From IMG/VR virus record IMGVR_UViG_3300031950_000001, positions 1 to 64,000 of that record: 64,000 nucleotides of DNA. One strand, given 5' to 3'. The notes under the pieces are model-generated. The model worked only from the letters and a program-made list of their open reading frames with translations, ran no database searches and had not been told where the DNA came from. The position numbers and the translations under genes were made by a program. Below are positions 38,106 through 46,566 of this stretch, one piece after another (position 1 is the stretch's first letter; every line of letters begins with the position of its first letter). This DNA comes from a virus.

Positions 38106-38918
38106 ATGTTAATACTCGATTTTCGTACCGGCCGAATGACCAAGTTTGCTTTGGAATGGCGCGGGCCGCTTGTTGATTGGCAAGGACTGGCTCGTGACTG
38201 GGGGTTGATCGGGCTACTGACCCTTGGCGGACTCGGCGTCGGCAGTCTTGTTGATTGGCTTCGCGATCGAAAGCTCTTTAGTGACGTCTCAAAACGAATT
38301 TTGTTGCTAAGCTTAGCGGTGGGATCGGTCGCTACGCTCGGCCGTTTTATGAATCAAAATATTTGGCTATATTTGCGGAAACGGAAACCGCTGGAAGGCC
38401 AAGGAAAAGAAATCGCGGACAAACATATCGAATTTGCCGCAAAATTACTAGAATTGCATAAAAGCGCGGCGAACGGATCAGCACAGATCAAGGACCCAGG
38501 ATTGCCAGTTGATATGACATTGAGTGAGATCGTCCGCGCAGGCAAGACGGGTGATCATCGATTCCTCGACGCGATTCAGAAGGTTTTGCAAAGTACGCGT
38601 TATAACCTGGATCAGGATTATAAAAACGCCGTCGATGATCTACTAAACTCCGTCGCGTTCTGGCATCTAATGCAAGCCATGCTTTCGAAAGTGCCGCCAA
38701 ACCACCCGATACGACAGACAATCAACCAGAAAATGGATCGCTGTATGCTTGATCCGCGCGTCGCGCGACAAGCGGAAGTTGAATCGATGAAGGCCGATCT
38801 TAGCGCCTTACAAATTCCCAATGCGCACGCTACAGTAGAGACGTTATTCTCGAATCCAGATGCGTTTATACAATCATGGCCGCAAATGTCGGCTAAACTC
38901 TTTGAACAGACAAAATAG
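38106..38918 (+). CDS. Tag-family I protein, 270 aa
   Basis: MLILDFRTGRMTKFALEWRG starts the most divergent family I member. The hairpin is GLLTLGGLGVGSLVDWLRDR and a second helix ILLLSLAVGSVATLG. The C-terminal part is a unique helical domain (IEFAAKLLELHKSA, DMTLSEIVRAGKTG). It is the last family I gene before the second polymerase segment. Confidence 0.72.
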   Translation: MLILDFRTGRMTKFALEWRGPLVDWQGLARDWGLIGLLTLGGLGVGSLVDWLRDRKLFSDVSKRILLLSLAVGSVATLGRFMNQNIWLYLRKRKPLEGQGKEIADKHIEFAAKLLELHKSAANGSAQIKDPGLPVDMTLSEIVRAGKTGDHRFLDAIQKVLQSTRYNLDQDYKNAVDDLLNSVAFWHLMQAMLSKVPPNHPIRQTINQKMDRCMLDPRVARQAEVESMKADLSALQIPNAHATVETLFSNPDAFIQSWPQMSAKLFEQTK

Positions 38919-38945
38919 CGGTCGAATCCTGCCGTCTTTGTGAAA

Positions 38946-38963
38946 TTTGATTCCGGAATCAAA
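38946..38963. repeat. Recurrent palindrome (perfect)
   Basis: TTTGATTCCGGAATCAAA lies 28 bases after the 38918 stop and 38 bases before the 39001 gene. Confidence 0.9.
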
Positions 38964-39000
38964 ATCATCGTTGTTTTTAGTTTGACGGGACAAGAAACGT

Positions 39001-39285
39001 ATGCGAATTGTACTCGACAATAAAGAATTTGAATGTAAGAAGTTCGTCGTATTCGACAAGTTTGGCAACGCGGTCGCTGCCGGATATGATCATGCTGATG
39101 TCCTCGTGTTTGATACATGTGCCGGCCCCGATTTTCCGAAAATTCTCTCCATTGTTGGCTATCCAGATCGTCTTCCAACACAGATCATTGATACAAAACC
39201 ATTAATACCGGAGCTTTCTCCTATCAAGCCTGACACAGGTGCCGACCATGCAGGAAACGACCATTGGACAACTCTTAATTTCTAG
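39001..39285 (+). CDS. Unknown protein, 94 aa
   Basis: Not recognised. MRIVLDNKEFECKKFVVFDK reads as a small beta-rich domain. It overlaps the start of the beta-prime C-terminal gene by about 40 bases, indicating translational coupling. Its N-terminus loosely recalls the M-x-I-x-D-F start of family I, but there is no membrane hairpin. Confidence 0.55.
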   Translation: MRIVLDNKEFECKKFVVFDKFGNAVAAGYDHADVLVFDTCAGPDFPKILSIVGYPDRLPTQIIDTKPLIPELSPIKPDTGADHAGNDHWTTLNF

Positions 39286-41089
39286 TACCCTGCCGTCGGA
39301 TATTAAGCTTCCTGACGAAATCACAAAGAAGACGATCAATAGTTTCTATGGGGAGCTTGCTCGCAAATACCCCGATCGCTACGGCGAAATTACGAAAAAG
39401 TTAAATCAAATTGCCGTTCAGGCCCTTTATTCCAATGACGGCGCCTCGTTTAGCCTAGATGATCTTCGACCTCTTCCTTCTTCTTACTCTTATAGACCGG
39501 TTATTCTAAAAGAGATCGAGCAGATCGCGTCCAGCAAATTGCCGGATCGCGAAAAGCGCAAAAAAATCGCCGACGCCATTCTTCGTCATTCGCAAAATCT
39601 CCTTCAACTCACGCAAGACGAGGCCAAAGCCGCGAATAATCGATTCTACGAATATGTCTATTCCGGCGCTCGCGGTAATCCCGCCCAGCTTAAGCGGCTT
39701 ATTACGGGGGATACGGCCTACTTTGACCCCTCTGGAGAGGTAGTACCCTTCCCCGTTTTATCTGCGTATTCGGCAGGAGTACCTCCCGCAGAGTTTTGGG
39801 CTGCCTGCTATGGCGCCAGGAAGGGGCTAGCGGATACAAAGCTGGATGTAGCCAGAAGCGGTTATCTTGCCAAGCTTCTCAACCGTGCTACCCATCGGCT
39901 TGTTGTTATCGGCCACGACGCCAAAACAAAAACTCCTTATCCCATTGGTCTTCCTGTAGAGACTCAAGACCCTGATAATATCGGCGCATTTCTCGCACTT
40001 CCGGCAGGAAGATGGCCTGCCGGTACGGAGATAACACCGGCCGTTTATGAAGATCTAAAACGAGACGGTATCAAAAAGATCGTCGTTCGGAGTCCCATTG
40101 CCAGCCCTGCTGTTGATGGAATCTATGCCGTCGATGCCGGAATCCGCGAACATGGTCGTCTCCCCGAAATCGGTAGCATTCCTGGCATGGCGGCGGCCCA
40201 AGCAATCGGCGAACGACTAGCACAGACGTCCTTGAGCTCGAAGCATCTGGGAGGCGTTGTGAAGTTTAGCGGCTTTAGAGTGCTAGAACAGATGCTTAAT
40301 GTTCCGAAATTCTACGTTGGCGGCGCCATTCATAGCCAGGTCGACGGAAAAGTTCGATCTATAGACAAAAATGAAATTGGTCAATGGCGAATTGTAATCG
40401 GAGAACAAGAACATCTAGCACCTCCGTCCCATAAACCCATCGTCAAAGAGGGCGACGTTGTCGAAGCCGGAGACATACTAACGGAGGGTTTGCCCAACCC
40501 GGCAGAGGTAGTAAAGCACAAAGGGGTTGGCGAAGGACGTAGGGCATTTGTTAAAATGTTTTATGAGGCGATGCGTGACGCTGGTCAGCCGGTCCATCGT
40601 CGTAATGTCGAGCTTTTAGCCCGAGGTCTTATCGATCACGTTATTATAACCCAGCCGTTTGGGGGGTTCTATCTCGATGAAATCGTACCCTATGGCGAGG
40701 TTGCTAAGCGATGGACCCCCCGAAAGGGTAGTGTTCGAGTTCCTGTCGACAGCGCGTTAGGCTACTATCTTGAAGTACCCGTTCTTCACTACACGATAGG
40801 GACAAAGATAAAGCCTTCGGTTATCAAAGAGCTTAAAGAGGCGGGAATCAAAGATATTATCGTTCATAGCGATCCGCCTCCGTTTGAGTCATATATGGTT
40901 CGTGCAGCATCTTCGCTTGAGTTTGATCCCAACTGGATGACACGGTTGTTCGGCTCGAACCAAATTCGGGCCTTATTAAGCGCCGTCCGTCAAGGCGCTA
41001 CAGGTGAAATCTACGGTACTAGCTTTGTTCCTGCAAAAGCAATCGGGATTCCGTTGGGGCAGTGGATACGTGGAGTTGTAAATCGCTAA
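39239..41089 (+). CDS. Phage RNA polymerase: C-terminal half of beta-prime
   Basis: A 616-residue protein (GTG start; ATG at 39248 is equally possible). It opens ETTIGQLL, matching the sequence that follows the catalytic site in bacterial beta-prime. The bridge helix YGARKGLADTKLDVARSGYL lies near residue 190. GMAAAQAIGERLAQTSLSSK near 318 is the trigger-loop region, and VEAGDILTEGLPNPAEVVKH and GFYLDEIVPYGEVAKR match later beta-prime segments. The second zinc site cysteines are absent (RSPIASPAVDGIYAVDAG). It must assemble with the 21574-25935 product to form an active enzyme. Confidence 0.95.
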   Translation: MPTMQETTIGQLLISSTLPSDIKLPDEITKKTINSFYGELARKYPDRYGEITKKLNQIAVQALYSNDGASFSLDDLRPLPSSYSYRPVILKEIEQIASSKLPDREKRKKIADAILRHSQNLLQLTQDEAKAANNRFYEYVYSGARGNPAQLKRLITGDTAYFDPSGEVVPFPVLSAYSAGVPPAEFWAACYGARKGLADTKLDVARSGYLAKLLNRATHRLVVIGHDAKTKTPYPIGLPVETQDPDNIGAFLALPAGRWPAGTEITPAVYEDLKRDGIKKIVVRSPIASPAVDGIYAVDAGIREHGRLPEIGSIPGMAAAQAIGERLAQTSLSSKHLGGVVKFSGFRVLEQMLNVPKFYVGGAIHSQVDGKVRSIDKNEIGQWRIVIGEQEHLAPPSHKPIVKEGDVVEAGDILTEGLPNPAEVVKHKGVGEGRRAFVKMFYEAMRDAGQPVHRRNVELLARGLIDHVIITQPFGGFYLDEIVPYGEVAKRWTPRKGSVRVPVDSALGYYLEVPVLHYTIGTKIKPSVIKELKEAGIKDIIVHSDPPPFESYMVRAASSLEFDPNWMTRLFGSNQIRALLSAVRQGATGEIYGTSFVPAKAIGIPLGQWIRGVVNR

Positions 41090-41093
41090 AAAA

Positions 41094-41111
41094 TTTGATT
41101 CCGGAATCAAA
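41094..41111. repeat. Recurrent palindrome (perfect)
   Basis: TTTGATTCCGGAATCAAA starts 5 bases after the polymerase stop and ends 20 bases before the next start. Confidence 0.9.
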
Positions 41112-41130
41112 TTTTTTCGAGATTTGAGCC

Positions 41131-41985
41131 GTGAATATCAGAAAACTCGACCTTGGGCGATCGAATCGCGCGCTAAACGCCGTGGAAGCCAGGATTCGTT
41201 GCCTTATTAAGACCGCCCAAACATCGGAAGAAAAAGATACGCCTTGGATGAAGCTACTGAACTATCTGCAAAGTAAGCCAATACTGGTACCATTTTTGCG
41301 AATGAAGCTTAACAGTCTTGACATGGAACAAAATGAACGTCAAAAGCTTCTGGATTCTATTGCCAAATATGGACTGTTTAAAGTTGTAGACGAGGAGGTT
41401 CTCAACAGTATGGTTGACGCTCTATACAAGAATAATCAGTTAAAAGATAAATTCGTGAAGGCCGTGCGGGCCAGCGATAGTCTGCCCGAAGGTGCGAAAA
41501 CCGCGTTGTTAGATGCGCTTGAATGGCGCCTGAACCAAATGCGTCAGCAACAAAATCGAACGCAGCCCGCGCAACAAGATATGTTGCAACCTGGTCCGTC
41601 ACAGCCACAGCCAGCGCAAGATGTCGAGAAGCGTCTTCAGTTGATGATGCGTGGTTTCGATACGGATTTCTATTACGATCCCGTCGGATCGTGTTACTGG
41701 CTACGCTATCGTAATGGGCTGTGGATCGGGTTTGTGCCTGCGGTTCCAGATAGCTCAAGACGTCTTACGGTCGTAGAGGATTCGAAACATGTAACTACCT
41801 ATCGCGACAACGCTACAGGCCATCATTGGGTACAACTTCCGAACGACCAATGGTACATAGTTAGTATCCCAATGCGGCAACCTAGCTATACTCAGTTTGA
41901 TCCGCAAAAAGCTTTGGGGCCACTGCCAGGAGCTAAGTCGACTCAACCAAACATCCAACAGCCTGTCCTTACGCAGCCAAAATAA
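41131..41985 (+). CDS. Tag-family II protein, 284 aa
   Basis: The GTG start gives MNIRKLDLGRSNRALNAVEA then RIRCLIKTAQ, a tag shared with 42089 and 43088 (R-S-N-R-x-L-N-A-x-E-A-R-I-R-x-L-I-K-x-A-Q). A helical region and a glutamine/proline linker follow. The C-terminal domain has FYYDPVGSCYWLRYRNGLWI and HHWVQLPNDQWYIV, a small beta domain that may bind a ligand. The tag ends in K-T-A, a candidate protease site. Confidence 0.72.
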   Translation: MNIRKLDLGRSNRALNAVEARIRCLIKTAQTSEEKDTPWMKLLNYLQSKPILVPFLRMKLNSLDMEQNERQKLLDSIAKYGLFKVVDEEVLNSMVDALYKNNQLKDKFVKAVRASDSLPEGAKTALLDALEWRLNQMRQQQNRTQPAQQDMLQPGPSQPQPAQDVEKRLQLMMRGFDTDFYYDPVGSCYWLRYRNGLWIGFVPAVPDSSRRLTVVEDSKHVTTYRDNATGHHWVQLPNDQWYIVSIPMRQPSYTQFDPQKALGPLPGAKSTQPNIQQPVLTQPK

Positions 41986-42052
41986 ACACAAAACCGTCGA
42001 GAAACGTAACGCACGTAACGTCGGGTCGCATTTGATTAAGGAAATTGAAAAA

Positions 42053-42070
42053 TTTGATTCCGGAATCAAA
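42053..42070. repeat. Recurrent palindrome (perfect)
   Basis: TTTGATTCCGGAATCAAA ends 19 bases before the 42089 start. Confidence 0.9.
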
Positions 42071-42088
42071 ATTTTGAGGTCGCTGTCG

Positions 42089-43021
42089 ATGAACGTCCGA
42101 AAGCACTATTTAGGTCGATCGAATCGTAACTTAAACGCACTCGAAGCCAGGATTCGTCTTCTTATTAAGAGGGCCCAACGGTTTGATCTAGACGAAATGC
42201 GGAACACTTTAGTGACACGTCTGGCACAGCAACGTTGGAGAATAACTGACTTCCTCCGTAATCTTGTGGCAAACGACGCAATCAGCAAGGAGGATGCTCA
42301 AAGACTTTTGAACTATCTTACGAATACATATAGATTTTATGGTACTGACCTTGTAAATCGCAAGGTTATTGATGTCATAATGGATTTCATGCAAAGACAA
42401 TCGCCCGAGAGCCAAAGGGCGTTTATCGCCGGTCTGGAGAAGTTGATGTCCAATTTAATTGGCATGCCGCCAAATGAGCAAGAGAACGTGTTAGATATGG
42501 TTCGTCAAGGCATATCGCCCAGCCAGCCGGATCAACAAAGCCTGCTGGATCGACAGGATCAGCCGCAGATCGGGGAGCCTCTCACCATGATTCCGCTTGG
42601 TCAGAATCGATGGCTCTTCCTAAGCAAAAACAGAGCCGATGCGGCTTGGATGGGAGGTCCGAACAAATACTTGACCCCAGTCGATCACCAATATGTGGTT
42701 GAGCTGTTGAAACAACAGCCAAACCTAAGGAAACAAGCCAAGAATGTTATTTTTGAGTATCGTTCGCCATATCACCCTGTATACTTCGTTCGCGAGCAAG
42801 CTACTGGAAAGTCGTTTTCGATACCTTCGGAGGAACAAATTCGCCAATACCTTCCTGGCTACACGCCTCAACAGCCGACTCAGCAAAATATGCAGCCGTT
42901 TGCCCCTAGACCAACTCAGCAAAATACGTCGCCGTTTGCCCCTGAGACGATGCAACCACCTATTCCTGGACGGACTCAACAACGGCCAAATGCTGGAAAA
43001 CGTGGCGCTCCGTCTTATTAG
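42089..43021 (+). CDS. Tag-family II protein, 310 aa
   Basis: MNVRKHYLGRSNRNLNALEA then RIRLLIKRAQ is the tag. The middle is helical (FLRNLVANDAISKEDAQRLL), followed by ENRWLFLSKNRADAAW-like beta segments and a proline/glutamine tail (TQQNMQPFAPRPTQQN). A frame extending upstream through the palindrome exists but has no ribosome site. The tag ends K-R-A-Q as in the 43088 protein. Confidence 0.72.
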   Translation: MNVRKHYLGRSNRNLNALEARIRLLIKRAQRFDLDEMRNTLVTRLAQQRWRITDFLRNLVANDAISKEDAQRLLNYLTNTYRFYGTDLVNRKVIDVIMDFMQRQSPESQRAFIAGLEKLMSNLIGMPPNEQENVLDMVRQGISPSQPDQQSLLDRQDQPQIGEPLTMIPLGQNRWLFLSKNRADAAWMGGPNKYLTPVDHQYVVELLKQQPNLRKQAKNVIFEYRSPYHPVYFVREQATGKSFSIPSEEQIRQYLPGYTPQQPTQQNMQPFAPRPTQQNTSPFAPETMQPPIPGRTQQRPNAGKRGAPSY

Positions 43022-43052
43022 TCACAAAACGATAGTTGAAAAACGAGATTTT

Positions 43053-43070
43053 TTTGATTCCGTAATCAAA
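43053..43070. repeat. Recurrent palindrome (variant CCGTAATC)
   Basis: TTTGATTCCGTAATCAAA has a single change that breaks the central CCGG. It sits 32 bases after the 43021 stop and 18 before the next start. Confidence 0.85.
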
Positions 43071-43087
43071 TCTTGAGGGCTCGACCA

Positions 43088-45376
43088 ATGAACGTCAGAA
43101 ACCTCTATTTCGATCGATTAAATCGTAAATTAAACGCAATCGAGGACAGTATTCGTCTTGTAAAGAGGGCGCAAGGAGCTGACCAGAAGGACCCATGGAA
43201 AATTTTGGATAGCTATCTAAAGGCGCATGAGATGAAGGTAAGGGACCTGCTCGATAAGGTCCAGCAGAAATACGGGCAAACCGGCGCGACAATGCTTCAG
43301 CGATTTCTTGAAAATAACGGGATCAAGCCCGACACTTCCTTATCTTCGGATCTTACGCAGAAAATTCTTAACCTTATACGATCGAAACAAGAGTACAAAT
43401 TCGCTCTTGACGCCGTGCCTGCTATAGTGGATGCGTTGTTGAAGGACATGCCGAAAAATGAACGAAAGATCGTGACAAATGCGGTTAAAGCGCATATATC
43501 CGCTCCGCAGACCAGACAGCCAGCTCAACAGCCAGCTCAACAGAACGCCGCACAGCCAAGTCCGCAGGCTCAACAAACGCAAAAGGCTAGGGAGCGCCTT
43601 GTTCCAGTTCAGCTTTCGCCGGACGGAAAGGGCGGCGTCTATCACGACCCAGAAACGGGCTATTATTGGGCACTTTTTCCAGATGAAAGAAAGGTCTGGG
43701 TCTCCCCAGACGAAATGGCGAAGACGATAAACGCTAGGGAAATGAGCAAAAATCGACCTTGGTTCCAGCAGATTATGTCAAATCCGCACTATACGGATAG
43801 GAGCAAAGTCCTCGAAGATCAAGGAATGACAGAGGACGCAGAGCGAATGTTCAAGTTTCATCTCCAACAATTTGCGCCCAGGAGCTTTGATCCGAATCGG
43901 ACGGCGCTACTACGCGCCCGAGCGGCGGAGTTTGCAGAGGTTCGCGACGGTAAAAAGGTTATAACAGGCAATAGCGTAAAAGCCGCAATAGTGGCAGATT
44001 ACCTAATACAGCGTGGTAGGGGTTTGGCACATGAAGACGAGGTGTTTAGAAATCCTGCTACAGCGGGCTGGCCGACCAATATGCCGCCGCGTACGAAAGA
44101 ACAACAGGCGAAGCGCATAGCCGAATCGGTTACGAGCTCGGTAGAGCGCTTTGAAGATATTCGAAATACGCTTCTTGGTCTGTCACCTGAACTTCGCCTA
44201 CGGGTTTGGAGTTCGCTTCCGAAGGAGACTCGACAGCAACTGCTAAAAGCGTATAGAGACTTGGATTATAAAACATTTGGCCGCGGTTACATCGAGGAAA
44301 GATGGAAGAGAATAAAATCGGATATAGTGAAATGGGGGATTATACCAGTCCCGCCCGAGCAGAAACCGCCAGAAGGGCCCCCGCCCGAGCAGAAGCAGCC
44401 TCCAGCGCCCCCGCCGAATCCGTTCGACGAGCCCCAGCCAGAGCAGAAGCAGCCTCCAGTACCTCCGCCAGAGCAGAAGCAGCCTCCAGTGCCTCCGCCG
44501 ACGCCCGAGCAGAAACCGCCAGAAGGGCCCCCGCCCGAGCGGAAGCAGCCTCCAGCGCCTCCGCCACCTGCTGACCAATCGTATGCCCTAACGTATCCCT
44601 TTGCGCCTCGCGAGCCAGGCACAATTGGATCAGTTGGTGAACAGATTACTGTACCGCCGTCGCTCTTATCGGGGTGGCCAGAGTCGAACAAGCCTGCCTT
44701 TCCGAATTATCCGTATAGAGTAGTAGAATCGAATCCCACTGAAGGGCTTGGTCTGCCTAACGCCTTAACGCAGCCGCAAAAACCCTTATCACAGATATTT
44801 GAGTCTACACTCGGTCCTTTGCCGCCCCCGTCGAACAAGCCTACCGTTCCGAATTACCCGTATCGAGTCGTAGAATCGAATCCCACTGAAGGGCTTGGTC
44901 TGCCTAACGCCTTAACGCAGCCGCAAAAACCCTTATCACAGATATTTGAGTCTACACTCGGTCCTTTGCCGTCTGAGTCGAAGAAGACGCCTGCACCAAC
45001 GTATCCCTTTGCATCTCAAACACCGGGCACAATTGGATCAGTTGGGGAACAGATTACTGTGCCGCCGTCGCTCTTATCGGGGCGGCCTGCGTCGAATGCC
45101 AGCCTATCTGGTCTGCCTGCTGCTGGGCAATCGTCCGCACCAACGTATCCCTTTGCATCTCAAACACCGGGCACAATTGGATCAGTTGGGGAACAGATTA
45201 CTGTGCCGCCGTCGCTCGTATCGGGGTGGCCAGAGTCGAATGCCAGCCCGTTTGGTTCGCCTGCTGCTGGTCGGCCATCCATACCGACGTATCCATATTC
45301 GCCTCTAGAATCGAGTCCACCAGGAACGATTGGTCGACCGAGCGTTATACCACCTGCGCTACCGCTAATTTATTGA
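43088..45376 (+). CDS. Tag-family II protein with long Pro-rich repeats, 762 aa
   Basis: MNVRNLYFDRLNRKLNAIED, SIRLVKRAQ is the tag. Residues 20-140 are helical, then a glutamine linker, a folded helical middle (NPHYTDRSKVLEDQGM, LRLRVWSSLPKETRQQLLKA), a proline-rich stretch of PPEQKQPP units, and about 260 residues of repeats such as PNYPYRVVESNPTEGLGLPN and YPFASQTPGTIGSVGEQITV. The two VVESNPTEG repeats are identical in DNA over about 95 bases, showing recent duplication. Fibre-like or cell-wall-spanning roles are possible. Confidence 0.7.
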   Translation: MNVRNLYFDRLNRKLNAIEDSIRLVKRAQGADQKDPWKILDSYLKAHEMKVRDLLDKVQQKYGQTGATMLQRFLENNGIKPDTSLSSDLTQKILNLIRSKQEYKFALDAVPAIVDALLKDMPKNERKIVTNAVKAHISAPQTRQPAQQPAQQNAAQPSPQAQQTQKARERLVPVQLSPDGKGGVYHDPETGYYWALFPDERKVWVSPDEMAKTINAREMSKNRPWFQQIMSNPHYTDRSKVLEDQGMTEDAERMFKFHLQQFAPRSFDPNRTALLRARAAEFAEVRDGKKVITGNSVKAAIVADYLIQRGRGLAHEDEVFRNPATAGWPTNMPPRTKEQQAKRIAESVTSSVERFEDIRNTLLGLSPELRLRVWSSLPKETRQQLLKAYRDLDYKTFGRGYIEERWKRIKSDIVKWGIIPVPPEQKPPEGPPPEQKQPPAPPPNPFDEPQPEQKQPPVPPPEQKQPPVPPPTPEQKPPEGPPPERKQPPAPPPPADQSYALTYPFAPREPGTIGSVGEQITVPPSLLSGWPESNKPAFPNYPYRVVESNPTEGLGLPNALTQPQKPLSQIFESTLGPLPPPSNKPTVPNYPYRVVESNPTEGLGLPNALTQPQKPLSQIFESTLGPLPSESKKTPAPTYPFASQTPGTIGSVGEQITVPPSLLSGRPASNASLSGLPAAGQSSAPTYPFASQTPGTIGSVGEQITVPPSLVSGWPESNASPFGSPAAGRPSIPTYPYSPLESSPPGTIGRPSVIPPALPLIY

Positions 45377-45416
45377 GTGGGCCGTCACGCACCTGTTTCT
45401 ATGAGGAGGTAGAGCG

Positions 45417-45746
45417 TTGGCTTTTCTAACTTTTTCTTCGGCAAATGACGAATATTTGATTGTTTTCTGGAAAGATGAGTCGACACCTCTATTGGTGTTT
45501 GAAATCGCCTCCGGCAGCGGGATGGTGGCCAAATGCGTTCCCAATTCGGAACCAAACTCATTTGTGATGGATATTATCGGAGGAATAAAGCGAAATAGTC
45601 CGAAATCGATACGCGTAGATATCGATAATGACAACATGAAGTATTATGGTCCTTTGCTGGACGAGTTCATAGAGGAACTGACTGGCGGTGAAATCAAGGC
45701 CGATTCGACAAGCAAAGGTACCAATACTCAGTCCTCTGCTAGTTAA
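45417..45746 (+). CDS. Unknown protein, 109 aa, paralogue of 45789-46139
   Basis: TTG start 6 bases after GAGGAGGT. A small beta-rich domain (FLTFSSANDEYLIVFWKDES, TPLLVFEIASG) ends with IRVDIDNDNMKYYGPLLDEF, IEELTGGEI. The downstream paralogue shares KxxTPLxxFE, GGIKxNSxxxIRVxID and GPxxDExIExLTGxxI. Function is unknown. Confidence 0.65.
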   Translation: MAFLTFSSANDEYLIVFWKDESTPLLVFEIASGSGMVAKCVPNSEPNSFVMDIIGGIKRNSPKSIRVDIDNDNMKYYGPLLDEFIEELTGGEIKADSTSKGTNTQSSAS

Positions 45747-45788
45747 ACGTGAACGGTTTCCGGTGTCTGTTTCTTTAAGGAGTTGGTC

Positions 45789-46139
45789 GTGCTCTTTATC
45801 GACATTTATTCGGAAAAAGACGGGTTTGTCGTTATTATTCGGAAAGATAAGTTGACCCCTCTAGTGGCGTTTGAAACTGACGGCACTAGCTTTGTTGTGC
45901 ACAAGTACGTTTGGGGTCCCGGAAGAAAAAAGATTGAGTTTACGCCGAACGCTTTAGGCGGAATCAAGCTAAATAGCTCACAGGCCATACGAGTCGAGAT
46001 CGATGACGCGAACGTGGTATATATTGGCCCTACTATGGACGAACTCATTGAGGCCCTAACCGGTGTCAAAATTCGACCGAAAGAATCCCAAAATGGAGCT
46101 GATTCTGAAACTTGCAAAGATCGGCGAGCAGATTCATAA
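45789..46139 (+). CDS. Unknown protein, 116 aa, paralogue of 45417-45746
   Basis: GTG 45789 lies 6 bases after AAGGAG; a TTG two codons earlier is too close to that site. It shares the beta-domain pattern of its neighbour (TPLVAFET, GGIKLNSSQAIRVEID, GPTMDELIEALTG). Its 3' end overlaps the next gene by about 45 bases. The pair is a tandem duplication in the virion gene region. Confidence 0.65.
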   Translation: MLFIDIYSEKDGFVVIIRKDKLTPLVAFETDGTSFVVHKYVWGPGRKKIEFTPNALGGIKLNSSQAIRVEIDDANVVYIGPTMDELIEALTGVKIRPKESQNGADSETCKDRRADS

Positions 46140-46323
46140 CGGCAATTCGACGCCGGAAGGTATCGAAGAGTTTTTGGCGCTTTCGGAGGAACGTCTTAAA
46201 GAGCTCCACAAGCAAGTTGCCGAGTTCTATCAGTCTGGAAATCTTGAAGACTGGAAAACCTATTATTTTGCGCGACTTTGTCTTCAATCGATCTTCCGGC
46301 GTCGTTCAGGCCGTCATCCTTAA
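46093..46323 (+). CDS. Unknown helical protein, 76 aa
   Basis: ATG 46093 gives MELILKLAKIGEQIHNGNST, entirely helical and charged, with K-L-A at residues 6-8. It overlaps the preceding gene. It may be a small virion or chaperone component; nothing specific is recognised. Confidence 0.5.
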   Translation: MELILKLAKIGEQIHNGNSTPEGIEEFLALSEERLKELHKQVAEFYQSGNLEDWKTYYFARLCLQSIFRRRSGRHP

Positions 46324-46342
46324 CGCGCCGTTCCACCGTCAA

Positions 46343-46428
46343 AATTTTTGATTCCGGAATCAAAAATTTTTGGTTTATCCCCCTATATAGGGGGTTATCG
46401 CTAAAAATTTGATTCCGGAATCAAATTT
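46343..46428. repeat. Two recurrent palindromes flanking CCCCCTATATAGGGGG
   Basis: The first copy has core 46347-46364 with symmetry extended by matched T and A runs on both arms. The second has core 46408-46425. Between them is a perfect 16-bp palindrome, CCCCCTATATAGGGGG (46379-46394). Three dyads in 86 bases suggest a protein-binding site, an origin-like element or a strong transcription boundary. Confidence 0.85.
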
Positions 46429-46488
46429 CGCGAACCTGTTCGATACAAAAGACGTCGTTATCATGCATCAAAGGACTCGGATTTCCCG

Positions 46489-46523
46489 GATCTGCCGCGG
46501 TTTCGGCAGGTTTGGTAAACCAG
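46489..46523 (+). mobile_element. Solo right end of the mini-TnpB element
   Basis: CTGCCGCGGTTTCGGCAG followed by GTTTGGTAAACCAG matches the right-end hairpins of the three larger copies. No tnpB sequence precedes it. The terminal TTGGTA now serves as a possible -35 box for a TACAAT at 46531-46536. Confidence 0.6.
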
Positions 46524-46566
46524 TACTTCATGTGGTACAATAACTTGGAGAGAGGAGGGCTGCAAA

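Noticed and set aside
25935-39239. A group I/II intron or intein explaining the split beta-prime gene.
   Set aside because: The first half ends with a normal stop and the second has its own start. The interval is filled with several independent genes and has no intein Cys/Asn splice junctions or recognisable intron cores.
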